Virus record (IMG/VR): IMGVR_UViG_3300043640_000359
Coordinates: 1-59,537 of that record
Origin: a virus
Reading direction: 5' to 3' (one strand)
Length of the DNA stretch: 59,537 nucleotides
This document shows, one piece after another, positions 49,448 through 57,915 of this stretch. The notes beneath the pieces are model-generated. The model did not search any database, had not been told where the DNA came from, and worked only from the letters and a program-made list of their open reading frames with translations. The position numbers and the translations under genes were made by a program. The first letter of the stretch is position 1. The number at the start of each line of letters is the position of its first letter.

Positions 49448-50133
49448 GGGTGCCTCACAATCTGCGACGCGTCGCACGCGATGGTGTAACCTTTGGCGCG
49501 GACATCCTCACCGAAGCCGATGAGGCACGCGTCGTTGATAATGCGGCATTCGCGCGCCACATATCCGCGCATCAGGAACGCCGAGCCCACGCTGTCCATG
49601 TCGCGGGTGAGCTGGCCGTCGTGCCGGCACTCGCCGTGATACGGATAGAACGGACCAAAGCGATGCCCGCTCTTGCGGAACACGAAGATGTCGTAGAACG
49701 CCGCACCCGCCATGCAGAGCGGCGCAATGACATCCACCGATTCCAACATGATGCGCATGGCAAGCGACTCCACGGTGGTGGGGTCCCACTGCAGATCGCT
49801 CTCCACGTACCATACCAGGTCGTCGGTCTCGCCTACCGACGCCAAGCCGGCATTACCGAGCGCCGACAATGCCCGGAGTCGCGCGGGTTCCTCTGTGCTG
49901 CCGAACACCGGACCGCCGTGAGAATGTTCGACCAGCTGCAGGCGGAGGCCATGGCGTAGCGCCTCGAACTGGAGGACGTCAGCCGTGTTGTCAACGCAGT
50001 CACCGTAGACGGCAATGACACGCACCCCGTACGAAAGGCGGAGGACGTCGCGAAGCGCGGCGCAGCGCGCGAGGAACGCTTGTGCTTGGCCATGGGCGCT
50101 GTTCCGGAAGAAGGACAGGATGACGAGGTTCAT
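49444..50133 (-). CDS. Glycosyltransferase, GT-A-like
   Basis: 229 residues. LVWYVESDLQWDP carries the metal-binding DxD-like motif (ESD) of GT-A enzymes, related in style to ANP1/Mnn9-type proteins; VIAVYGDCVDNTADVL opens the nucleotide fold. ATGA overlaps on both sides. It would transfer one sugar of the glycan built by this island. Confidence 0.75.
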   Translation of the reverse strand: MNLVILSFFRNSAHGQAQAFLARCAALRDVLRLSYGVRVIAVYGDCVDNTADVLQFEALRHGLRLQLVEHSHGGPVFGSTEEPARLRALSALGNAGLASVGETDDLVWYVESDLQWDPTTVESLAMRIMLESVDVIAPLCMAGAAFYDIFVFRKSGHRFGPFYPYHGECRHDGQLTRDMDSVGSAFLMRGYVARECRIINDACLIGFGEDVRAKGYTIACDASQIVRHP

Positions 50134-50975
50134 CGCGGGTCCTCCATTTTGGCATTGCGGAGATAGGGCAGGTCGCCCATCGCCGCTTCACGCTCTTCAG
50201 CCGCGCGGACAACCTCGCGAAACGGCATCGTCGTGGTATCCTCGCCCACGGTCCACTTGGTGTTGAACGTGGTATTGAGCCGCTTGGCGGGCACGCCTCC
50301 CCAGATCTCGCCGGGTGGTACGTCCTTTGTCACCACCGCACCGGCACCAATGCGTGCGCCTTCGCCGATGGTGAGACCGGGCAGCACGGTGGCGCCGGCA
50401 TAGATGGTGGCGTTACGGCAGATGCGCGTCACGTAGCGCTGCACCATCTGCTCGGCGGCTGGGGCAACGGCGCTGCAGCTGACTGCCTCGGGGAGATTAC
50501 TCCCACTAAGCACCCGAGCGCCTGACCCAAAACTACTCCCATCTTCAAGGATCGTGGTCCCGCCACCGATACCAATATGACAGAAGCTGGCGATATGCAC
50601 GTGCCGCCCGATGCGCATACCGGTGCCACCTTCGAGTTTGACGAATGCGTCAATGCGTGCCTCGTGGTCAATGTAGATCATGTCCGCACGGATGGCCACG
50701 ATCTGGTCATCCACCAGGGTCTTGCCAGCGCGAAAGCCGAAGGCGTTGGCAAACGGCGGTGTGGCGCTCTTGCGACGCTGGCTCTGCTCGTACTGGTATA
50801 CCGCGTCCTCGACCGTGTCGAACGGACCAGCGTACAGATCGGGCTTCACGTCGTTGCGCAGATAGACACCCGGATGGGCCCACGGGCCATCGGGTCCTAC
50901 CACCAGGAACACCGACACCGGCGGGAACTCGCTGATGCGCTGATGCGCACCTTCATATTGCAGGTCAGGAACCAT
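50130..50975 (-). CDS. Left-handed beta-helix acyltransferase (sugar N-acyltransferase type)
   Basis: 281 residues. The hexapeptide repeat region (about 95-235) includes IGRHVHIASFCHIGIGGGTT and ATVLPGLTIGEGARIGAGAV followed by VTKDVPPGEIWGGVPAK, the classic end of LbH acetyltransferases. The N-terminal 90 residues are a separate alpha/beta unit. Next to an aminotransferase of the DegT family, it probably acetylates a 4-amino sugar nucleotide, as in perosamine or bacillosamine-type routes. Confidence 0.85.
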   Translation of the reverse strand: MVPDLQYEGAHQRISEFPPVSVFLVVGPDGPWAHPGVYLRNDVKPDLYAGPFDTVEDAVYQYEQSQRRKSATPPFANAFGFRAGKTLVDDQIVAIRADMIYIDHEARIDAFVKLEGGTGMRIGRHVHIASFCHIGIGGGTTILEDGSSFGSGARVLSGSNLPEAVSCSAVAPAAEQMVQRYVTRICRNATIYAGATVLPGLTIGEGARIGAGAVVTKDVPPGEIWGGVPAKRLNTTFNTKWTVGEDTTTMPFREVVRAAEEREAAMGDLPYLRNAKMEDPR

Positions 50976-52084
50976 TAGCGTGCCTCCACTTCACAAGCAT
51001 TGGCGAGCATCACACTGATGTGGGCCACGTCTGCGTCGGTCAGCCCACGATAGGTGGGTAGTGACAAACCGCGCATTGCAATCTCCTCCGCCACGGGGAA
51101 GTTTGCCGGTCGGCCGGTGTACATCGGCATGCGATGCAGGGGAACGAACACGGGTCGTGTCTCGACACCTCCTTCAGTTGCGAGCCGCCGCATGACGGCG
51201 TCGCGGTCTACGTACGGCGGCAATAGCACCGACATCAGCCAGTCGGCGCTGAGGATGGTCGCGTCCGCATTCTCCTGCCATTCCAAGTACGCCACCCCAT
51301 TCAGGTGCTGGCGATACATGGCGCACACCTCACGATGGGCCTTGGCATGCGCGTCGAAGTCCTCGAGCTGCGCACAGGCCACCGCGGCTTGCAGGTTCGT
51401 CATGCGGTAGTTGTAGCCCATCACTGGGTGGTAGTACCGGCGCGTCAAGGACATCCCCTGTCCGCGCAACAGGCGCATGCGGGTCTCGAGCTCCGGATTA
51501 GCCGTAGTGAGCAAGCCACCTTCGCCGGCCGTGATGATCTTGTTGCCGTAGAGGGAGAACATCCCGATGGTGCCCAGCGAGCCCACGGCTTCACCGGCCA
51601 CCGTGGCGCCATGCGCCTCGGCCGCGTCCTCGACCACCCACAGCTTATGGGCCTGGGCAAATTCGTTGATGCGCGTCATGTCGCAGGGTAGACCGTACAG
51701 GTGCACCGGGAGGATGCCCACGGTATGTTCGGTCACCTTGCTCGCCATGCTGTCCACCGTGAGGTTCCACGAGTGGGGATCCACATCACAGAGGACAGCG
51801 TTTGCGCCGCAGTAGGCCACCGCGTTCGCGGTCGCCACGTAGGTGAGCGTGGGCACCAGCACTTCGTCGCCCGGCTCCAGGTTGAGCGCCATCAGCGCGA
51901 GGTGCAATGCTACGGTTCCATTCATCACGGCCAACGCGTAGGGCGTTCCGCAACGTTCTGCCCAGTCCTGTTCAAGTTGAGTGACAAAGCGGCCGCTGCT
52001 GAGCGCGTTCTCCCGTACGCAGGCCAGCAGATAGTCCGCTTCATGTCCGCCAAGATATGGTTGGGCGACTGGATACCGTAACAT
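50975..52084 (-). CDS. DegT/DnrJ/EryC1/StrS sugar aminotransferase
   Basis: 369 residues. PLP enzyme of the sugar aminotransferase family: TLTYVATANAV, VEDAAEAHGA and SLYGNKIITAGEGG (Schiff-base Lys) are all present, and the length is typical. The usual reaction converts a nucleotide-linked 4-keto-6-deoxyhexose into the 4-amino sugar. No dehydratase for the keto sugar is seen in the window, so the substrate would come from the host. ATG 52084 is chosen with AAGGGG 11 bases upstream; a GTG at 52093 would add three residues. Confidence 0.9.
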   Translation of the reverse strand: MLRYPVAQPYLGGHEADYLLACVRENALSSGRFVTQLEQDWAERCGTPYALAVMNGTVALHLALMALNLEPGDEVLVPTLTYVATANAVAYCGANAVLCDVDPHSWNLTVDSMASKVTEHTVGILPVHLYGLPCDMTRINEFAQAHKLWVVEDAAEAHGATVAGEAVGSLGTIGMFSLYGNKIITAGEGGLLTTANPELETRMRLLRGQGMSLTRRYYHPVMGYNYRMTNLQAAVACAQLEDFDAHAKAHREVCAMYRQHLNGVAYLEWQENADATILSADWLMSVLLPPYVDRDAVMRRLATEGGVETRPVFVPLHRMPMYTGRPANFPVAEEIAMRGLSLPTYRGLTDADVAHISVMLANACEVEAR

Positions 52085-52109
52085 TGCACTCACACCCCTT
52101 CTAGAGAGC

Positions 52110-52181
52110 GGCCGGCTGTCCTACACACCGGATCACCGGAGGCACCACCGTGACCCAGTGTGGTGGCGTGGACAGCCGGCC
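52110..52181 (-). other. Branched RNA-foldable element between decoration gene and sugar island
   Basis: GGCCGGCTGTCC (52110-52121) pairs perfectly with GGACAGCCGGCC (52170-52181). Inside lies a second inverted repeat (CACCAC/GTGGTG) and a tandem CACCGGA pair. Such a 12-base GC outer stem with an inner hairpin may terminate or attenuate transcription leaving the abundant capsid genes, or stabilise their message. No T-run. Confidence 0.6.
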
Positions 52182-52193
52182 TTCTTGCGGAGC

Positions 52194-52676
52194 TTACATC
52201 CCTGACGGAACGGGGATGTGCTCGAGACCGCCGAGCGCGAAGATGCTCTGACCCAGCACTGCGGTGTCGGTACCGCTGGCGCTCAGATTCGGAGTGTACT
52301 TCACGCGCAGGTACCGCTTGGCACCCATGAGGTCAACGTTGACCGCGCCCACGCCGTTCGCCGCGACCACGGGTCCCGTCGGTGCGGTCTGCACCGTGAG
52401 GTTGGCCGATACGAAGGTGGTGGCATCGGACATCGTCGGCTCGTTGCCGTGTTCCAGGACCACCGCAAACGCCAGGGACTGTCCCGACGCCAGCGTGGTG
52501 AGGAACGGCTGCATGATCTTGCCGCTGCGTGCCCACGGACGACCCGTCGCCATGCGGTCGATGATCGGACCGGTCTGCTGTTGACCGTCCTGACCTGCGC
52601 CCGCCGTGATCGACAGATTCGCCCCTGCCACGACGCCGAAGAACGCGGCACCGCTGTTGTTCTGTGTCCAGTGCAT
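52194..52676 (-). CDS. Candidate capsid decoration/cement protein
   Basis: 160 residues, beta-rich, Gly/Ala/Thr-rich, no charge-rich tails. It follows the major capsid protein and is flanked by RNA-foldable elements, like other abundant capsid products. The segment VNVDLMGAKRYLRVKYTP resembles cement proteins that trimerise on HK97-type capsids. Assigned by position and composition. Confidence 0.6.
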   Translation of the reverse strand: MHWTQNNSGAAFFGVVAGANLSITAGAGQDGQQQTGPIIDRMATGRPWARSGKIMQPFLTTLASGQSLAFAVVLEHGNEPTMSDATTFVSANLTVQTAPTGPVVAANGVGAVNVDLMGAKRYLRVKYTPNLSASGTDTAVLGQSIFALGGLEHIPVPSGM

Positions 52677-52724
52677 GAGACGACTACTCCTTGTGAAACT
52701 ATCGTGAACGGTTGAACAGTTCAG

Positions 52725-52790
52725 AGAGGTGAGCCGGCCATCCTTGCCGGCCCTGACCTGGAGCGTACGTTACCGAACACTCTCACCTCT
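52725..52790 (-). other. Branched RNA-foldable element between capsid and decoration genes
   Basis: AGAGGTGAG (52725-52733) pairs with CTCACCTCT (52782-52790), enclosing a GCCGGC/GCCGGC hairpin at 52733-52751. The design (outer stem plus inner GC hairpin) mirrors the element at 52110-52181. The two bracket the decoration gene. Confidence 0.5.
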
Positions 52791-52798
52791 GCGGCGTC

Positions 52799-53998
52799 CT
52801 AGGCCGCGAACTGCCAGCTGAGGCCCGTCGCCACCGCGATGGACTGGTTGTGCCGCGCCGCGATGTCGTGCTCCTCGATCACGCGCATCAGCGTCTGATC
52901 CTTGCCGAACGCCGACTGGAGGTTGCCATCCTGGTCGACGTAGGCCGCTTCGGTGGACACGGCCACTTCCACGTTCACGGTCTGACCGATGGCGATGTCG
53001 TCGAAGTCCACCAGGTACGCTTCGCTCGCGTCACCGCCCACGCCGAGGTTGTTCGGCAGCTGCGTGGTGGTACGGAACGGGTAGCCCCAGAACTTCCCGG
53101 TCATCATCTCGTCACGGAACGCGTAGACGCCCAGCGCGTTGCGCAGCGTCATGAGGAACATCTTCGTACGCGGCGTGAAGATCCAGCCCATGTTGGTGAA
53201 GGCCACGTTCGCCTCTTCCAACTTGAGGATCATGGTCGCCAGGACGGCAGTGACGCCTTCCAGGGTCTGCGGATACGCGCTGGCATCCACGAAGTTCTCC
53301 GGAGCCGCCCAGTAGCGAATGCCCTTGGGGGTGAACTGCGTGCCCTGCGCACGGATAAAGGAGTAGTCTTCCTTCAGTGCCAGCGAACGGAGCACGTCGT
53401 TGCGTACGATGGTCTGTGCCTGCGAGCCGGCCCGGCGGATCAGGTCGTTGCTGATCGGCACCAGCGCCATCAGCTTCTTCGCCTGCAGCACGACGTTGTC
53501 GAACGCCGGCTGGCTGATGGTGGGCTGCATGCTCTCGCCCACGTACTCGGCCGTGGTCGCCGCGGCGATACGCGGGATCTGGAGCACGCCGCTCGACATC
53601 GGCACCTGGATCGGATTGAACGAGCGGACCACGGCACGTGGCCGCAGCAGTTCGATGATGTCGCTGGACACCTCGGGTTCGATCAGCAGGCCACCGCTGC
53701 CCGCCGTGCTGGCTTCGAGCGCCTTGACCACGGCATCGTTCTTCGCGATGGTCTTGGCGTACTCGATGGCCTTGCTGACGCCCTCACGGCCGGCATGCGC
53801 CAGCGCCATGGTGACGCCGGCGAAGACCAGGCCGCGCTCTTCGGTCTGCGGCGGTGCCGCCTTCTGATTGTGCGCGAGCAGGATGGACTCTCCGAGGCTC
53901 GGTGCCTTGAGTGCGGCTTCGACCGCGGCTTTCACGCGATCGGCAACGTCGTCGCCCACCACGTCCTTGATCATAGCGATCAGTTCTTCCTTCTTCAT
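52799..53998 (-). CDS. Major capsid protein (HK97 fold)
   Basis: 399 residues. The N-terminal 110 residues are helical and charged (delta/scaffold-like). The rest follows the HK97 pattern: AGSGGLLIEPEVSSDIIELL, RPRAVVRSFNP, MSSGVLQIPRI, AEYVGESMQPTIS, VVLQAKKLMALVPISNDLIR and an E-loop to P-domain end. It is the main shell protein. ATG 53998 is preceded by AGGAGGGAGA. Confidence 0.95.
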   Translation of the reverse strand: MKKEELIAMIKDVVGDDVADRVKAAVEAALKAPSLGESILLAHNQKAAPPQTEERGLVFAGVTMALAHAGREGVSKAIEYAKTIAKNDAVVKALEASTAGSGGLLIEPEVSSDIIELLRPRAVVRSFNPIQVPMSSGVLQIPRIAAATTAEYVGESMQPTISQPAFDNVVLQAKKLMALVPISNDLIRRAGSQAQTIVRNDVLRSLALKEDYSFIRAQGTQFTPKGIRYWAAPENFVDASAYPQTLEGVTAVLATMILKLEEANVAFTNMGWIFTPRTKMFLMTLRNALGVYAFRDEMMTGKFWGYPFRTTTQLPNNLGVGGDASEAYLVDFDDIAIGQTVNVEVAVSTEAAYVDQDGNLQSAFGKDQTLMRVIEEHDIAARHNQSIAVATGLSWQFAA

Positions 53999-54051
53999 CT
54001 GCGTCTCCCTCCTGGAGAGTGATAGTCCCGTGTTACGGTAGCGGTGAACTT

Positions 54052-55332
54052 CTAGCGGACAGCACCCGTCGCTTCGCGAATGGCGTCCTGCACGGCCGCC
54101 AGAATCACGTCGCCGACCGTTTGCCGTACGACCTCCGCCTCGGTTCCGCTACCGGCCGTGGCGGGAGTGTTGGCCTTGGCTGGCTCGTCGTCCAGCGTCA
54201 GCACCTCTTCCTCGTCGAGCGACAGCACATGCACGTCGTCGTCGACGGGGTCATTCTTGGCCACCGGAAGTTCGCTGTCGTCCAGCGTCATGATGTCTTC
54301 CGGGTCGTGTTCTTTCGCCACCGGCGGATCGTCCGCCTTGGGCGTCTCGGTGGTGGCGGGATCGGCCGCTGCGGGATCGGCCGCGGGCGGATCCACGTCC
54401 TCCAGTTGCGCCAACACCTCGCCGATGCTGTCGCTGGCGCTCCGGAGCTTGTCCTCGTTCTTCTTCGACAGGGTCCGGCCGGCCTTGATGCTGTCCACCA
54501 GCGCCACCTTCACCGCAGTGAGCGCCTTCACCGGGTCCACGGTCTCGTCGCCGGGGTTGCCGGTTGCGGGTGGTTCGGGCGTGTCCTCCGCCTTGGGCTC
54601 TGGCGGGTCCGCCTTGGCGTCGTCGCTCTTGGGCACCCGAAGCTCCTGGAGCACGAGGAACAACGGCTTCCCGGCCGGGTCAGAGGCCTTCCGCAGCCGT
54701 TCCAGACCCTCGCGCTCGGGGGTGGACGCGCCGTCGGCCCGTTGGCAGGCGTCCAGCGCGCGTTCCGCCCAGCTCTTCATGGGCAACGTGTCGATGCCGG
54801 CACTCCGCGCGGCAATCAGGGCGTCAGGATGGGCCGGCACGGGCACACAGCTGTATTCCAACAGCTCCTGCTTGAGGAAGTCAATGCCGAACGGCCGCTC
54901 GTCGCCACTGACGAACTTGTAGTCCTTGGGCGCAAAGCCCACCGACACCGCACGCATGTACCCTTGCAGGTACATCTGGAAGATCATGAAGCCGAACGGG
55001 TACATATCGCGCGGCGTGAACTGCGACCGCGACATCAGGTTGCCGGCGTCCTTCCACACGTTGAGCGCTTGCGCCACGGGTGGGTTCCAGTTGTCGTGCG
55101 CGAACAGCACCACGGGGTTGTTCAGGTAGTGGTCCAGTTCCCATCCGTCCTGGTTCACGGTATCGCTCTGGCGATCGATGGTCCCGAGCGAAATGGTGAA
55201 GTCGATGGTGCGGGCCGCTTCGTCCACGGCCTTGGCATTCGTGAGGGCGAAGCCTTTCAGAATGCCCTGGACATCCTTGCGTTCCGCCTCGGGCATTTTG
55301 CGAAACACTTCGATCGGGATCATCTTCCGCAT
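54052..55332 (-). CDS. Prohead protease with scaffold-like C-terminus
   Basis: 426 residues. Residues 20-170 match the HK97/U35 serine protease: VLFAHDNWNPPVAQA (His), YMRAVSVGFAPKDYK (Ser) and YSCVPVPAHPDALI. The C-terminal 220 residues are acidic and Pro/Asp-rich with helical stretches (TLSKKNEDKLRSASDSIGEV), as in fused scaffolding domains. It cleaves internal head proteins during maturation. AAAGG lies upstream of the ATG. Confidence 0.9.
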   Translation of the reverse strand: MRKMIPIEVFRKMPEAERKDVQGILKGFALTNAKAVDEAARTIDFTISLGTIDRQSDTVNQDGWELDHYLNNPVVLFAHDNWNPPVAQALNVWKDAGNLMSRSQFTPRDMYPFGFMIFQMYLQGYMRAVSVGFAPKDYKFVSGDERPFGIDFLKQELLEYSCVPVPAHPDALIAARSAGIDTLPMKSWAERALDACQRADGASTPEREGLERLRKASDPAGKPLFLVLQELRVPKSDDAKADPPEPKAEDTPEPPATGNPGDETVDPVKALTAVKVALVDSIKAGRTLSKKNEDKLRSASDSIGEVLAQLEDVDPPAADPAAADPATTETPKADDPPVAKEHDPEDIMTLDDSELPVAKNDPVDDDVHVLSLDEEEVLTLDDEPAKANTPATAGSGTEAEVVRQTVGDVILAAVQDAIREATGAVR

Positions 55333-55336
55333 GACG

Positions 55337-57649
55337 CTATCCTTTCAAAGCCGCCAATGCGGCCGACTGTTGTTCACGGAACCCGCGCTGCATAGCACTC
55401 TTGAGCGCAGTGTCGTAGGGTGCGCGCGCCGCTTCCACGTCGTTCCAGCGGGCGATGCGCGCGTCGTTGGCTTTCAGCATCTTGGTTGGGATGGCGGCCA
55501 GCACGGTACAGCGGCAGTTGATGTCCAGCTCTGCTTTGCCGAAGCCACCAGGGTACTGCGCCTTGGCACCGGCCACCACAAACGGATCGTCCACCGGCAC
55601 AATGGCCCCATCGAGACCCGCATGCTGTTCACGGGTGCGCGCATCCATCACCGCCAGCCATTCCTTCTCTTCGATGCCGGCTTGCTTGATGCCGCTGAGG
55701 GAGCCCCAGTTCGAGGAGCGCGCCACTTCGTTTCTGGCGATGAGCTCCGCGCGGTAGCCGGTGGCGTTCGAGAAGGTGGCGCGGACACGCGTCGCCAACT
55801 CGTCCAAGGTCTCACCCTTGTTCATGCCCTGGACCAACGTCTTGCGCAGCTCCCGACGCGTGGTGGCGTCAACAAGATCCTTGATACGCCGCGTGCCCCA
55901 CTGGCGCAAGAACCGCGTGGTCTGCGGATCCGCCAGATTGAACACGTCGGGATTCTCGAGGGAGTCCAACATGCGTTGGCCGAACACCTCCACCGTCTCA
56001 GTGATGATGGGCTTACCACGACGCACCAGCGGCTCGCTCTTGATGGAGCCGGTCACCTTGGCCACCAGGCGCTTCTGCTTCGTGTCCAGCGCCTTCACCC
56101 GTAGGAGGTGCGCGGCCTTGGAGTTCGGCTCGTCCGGATTCTCCTCGGTGGGGTCGGTGTCATCTTCGACATCCTCGAGGTCGTCCTCTTCCTCCTCGGG
56201 CAAGTCGTCGTCGAACTCGATATCGACATTCTCCTGATCGTCGCTCTCGTCCATGGGCGTGGCGCGGACCACCGTGTTGGCCGGCACCGCGAACACACGG
56301 CCTTGCTTGTCGGGCAGTGGGTCGGTCCCGGTGATCGCGCGCCACTCATCAAACGTGTAGGCCCAGGGACTGGCCTTCATGCTGTTGAGGAGGAACTCCT
56401 TGTCTTGCAGCGCCGGCGCTTCGTACAGCACCACCAGGCGCTTGTCGTACACGGGTGCCAGGCGCCACTGCAAAATCTCGCGCTGGAATTCGAGCCGCGG
56501 AATCACCACGTACTTCCACGTCAGGTAGTCGGCGGCTTCGATGGTGGCGCGGTTGGAGTTCTCCAGAATGCCGAAGATCTCCGGTGGCATCCCGTACACC
56601 TGCATGAACATGTCGCGTTCGTGCTGGCGCAACTCCGGCATCATCATGTCGCGGATGTTCTGGGAGAGGACCTCCACCTTGACATCGCGGTTCAGGAAGT
56701 ACGGCTTGAACATGTTGCCGATGCCCTGCAACCGTTCGAGCCACTTCTGTTCCAGGCGTGTCATCTCCTCCTTCTGGGCGTTAACGCCGTGGATGAGGAG
56801 GTCGGGCCGCGCGCGATTGATGAAGAACTGCTTCATGTATTTCGCGGCGTACTCGTCGGTCTCAAGCTCGTCCCCCAGCACATGGCCCGTGCCCACAGCA
56901 CGCTCGTAGGGCGACTCGGGTGCCGGGTGGTGCCACCACACGAAGCTGTCCTTCGGGATCTCGCTCATGCGGCCGTTGGGCGTACGCACCATATAGGTGC
57001 CCTCACCTTTGGCCGCAGCGTCGGGCGTGTCCCACGGTCGTTGCACCACCCATGTCGGCGGCACGGGCCAGAAGCCGGTGGGTCCGCCGGCGCGGTTCTT
57101 GTCCAGGATCCACCCACCACACCCGGCCATGTCGAGATAGTTCTGTGTGAGTTCACGACCGACCCGTCCGTTGAACTGGCTGTTGCCGTAGTCCAACGCC
57201 GTGAGCATGGGATGCCCGTCCAGGTACTCGAAAGCCTGCATGTCCACCATGTGGCGGAGCACCGACCCGCGCTTCGCCATGTCGGCGTTCTGCATGATGC
57301 GGGTCAACCCCTGCATCGACATGCGCGCTAAGGCCCGGCGCTCGTAGGCATCGGGCGTCCGCTTGCCCTGGCCATCGTCAGCCGGCACATTGGTGACGTA
57401 CCCTACGCGCCACACCACCGAACTCGACAGCTCCCCGATGCGCTTGACAATGGTGTGCAACCACGGCATGTGTTCGAAGCCGCGCAGCAGGTTCTGGGTG
57501 CCAATGCGGCGCGAGGTGGTGGGGCCATAGCCCGTGCTAAATTGCCACTGACCACCCTCGTTGGAGGCCGGATCACCAGGCGTCTGTTGCGCCTTGCCAT
57601 CAGGCTGGGTGTACCCAAACGCGCCGGCAATGCGATCGAGTAAACTCAT
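55337..57649 (-). CDS. Portal protein fused to MuF-type head morphogenesis domain
   Basis: 770 residues. Residues 30-480 fit the phage portal family (VWRVGYVTNV, GGWILDKNRAGGP, MPPEIFGILENSNRAT). An acidic linker (about 480-520) leads to the SPP1 gp7/MuF domain (590-745): LIARNEVARSSNWG, WLAVMDARTREQHAGLDG and AELDINCRCTVLA, with the conserved His and Cys pair. Portal and MuF are usually separate genes; here they are one. It forms the DNA-entry vertex. Confidence 0.9.
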   Translation of the reverse strand: MSLLDRIAGAFGYTQPDGKAQQTPGDPASNEGGQWQFSTGYGPTTSRRIGTQNLLRGFEHMPWLHTIVKRIGELSSSVVWRVGYVTNVPADDGQGKRTPDAYERRALARMSMQGLTRIMQNADMAKRGSVLRHMVDMQAFEYLDGHPMLTALDYGNSQFNGRVGRELTQNYLDMAGCGGWILDKNRAGGPTGFWPVPPTWVVQRPWDTPDAAAKGEGTYMVRTPNGRMSEIPKDSFVWWHHPAPESPYERAVGTGHVLGDELETDEYAAKYMKQFFINRARPDLLIHGVNAQKEEMTRLEQKWLERLQGIGNMFKPYFLNRDVKVEVLSQNIRDMMMPELRQHERDMFMQVYGMPPEIFGILENSNRATIEAADYLTWKYVVIPRLEFQREILQWRLAPVYDKRLVVLYEAPALQDKEFLLNSMKASPWAYTFDEWRAITGTDPLPDKQGRVFAVPANTVVRATPMDESDDQENVDIEFDDDLPEEEEDDLEDVEDDTDPTEENPDEPNSKAAHLLRVKALDTKQKRLVAKVTGSIKSEPLVRRGKPIITETVEVFGQRMLDSLENPDVFNLADPQTTRFLRQWGTRRIKDLVDATTRRELRKTLVQGMNKGETLDELATRVRATFSNATGYRAELIARNEVARSSNWGSLSGIKQAGIEEKEWLAVMDARTREQHAGLDGAIVPVDDPFVVAGAKAQYPGGFGKAELDINCRCTVLAAIPTKMLKANDARIARWNDVEAARAPYDTALKSAMQRGFREQQSAALAALKG

Positions 57650-57915
57650 TTCGTCAGCTCCATGCGGCGCTCGATGGCGTCGATCAGCACCTTCAGCGCG
57701 TACTGACTCTCTTCGCTATAGCCACCCGTACCGCTTGAGAAGCGCGCGTACACGGTCATCATGACGTTGCCCAACGCCTCAACCGGCAGCATCGCCATCG
57801 CCCCGAGGAAGGCGCGGTCGGCGATGGCGATCTTCGCGGCCATCTCGAGGGAGCACTGGACGCATACGTCGTCCACCACACCATGCGGACACGGAACATT
57901 GGGTACAATCGCCAT
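57646..57915 (-). CDS. Small protein between terminase and portal genes
   Basis: 89 residues. CPHGVVDDVCVQC near the N-terminus is a CX2H/CX2C metal site; the rest is helical. ATG 57915 shares a base with the terminase stop, and its own stop overlaps the portal start. Function unknown; perhaps packaging or head assembly. Confidence 0.7.
   Translation of the reverse strand: MAIVPNVPCPHGVVDDVCVQCSLEMAAKIAIADRAFLGAMAMLPVEALGNVMMTVYARFSSGTGGYSEESQYALKVLIDAIERRMELTK

Noticed and set aside
54019-55395. 458-residue open frame on the plus strand
   Set aside because: Antisense to the prohead protease and portal end; low-complexity His/Arg/Leu composition.
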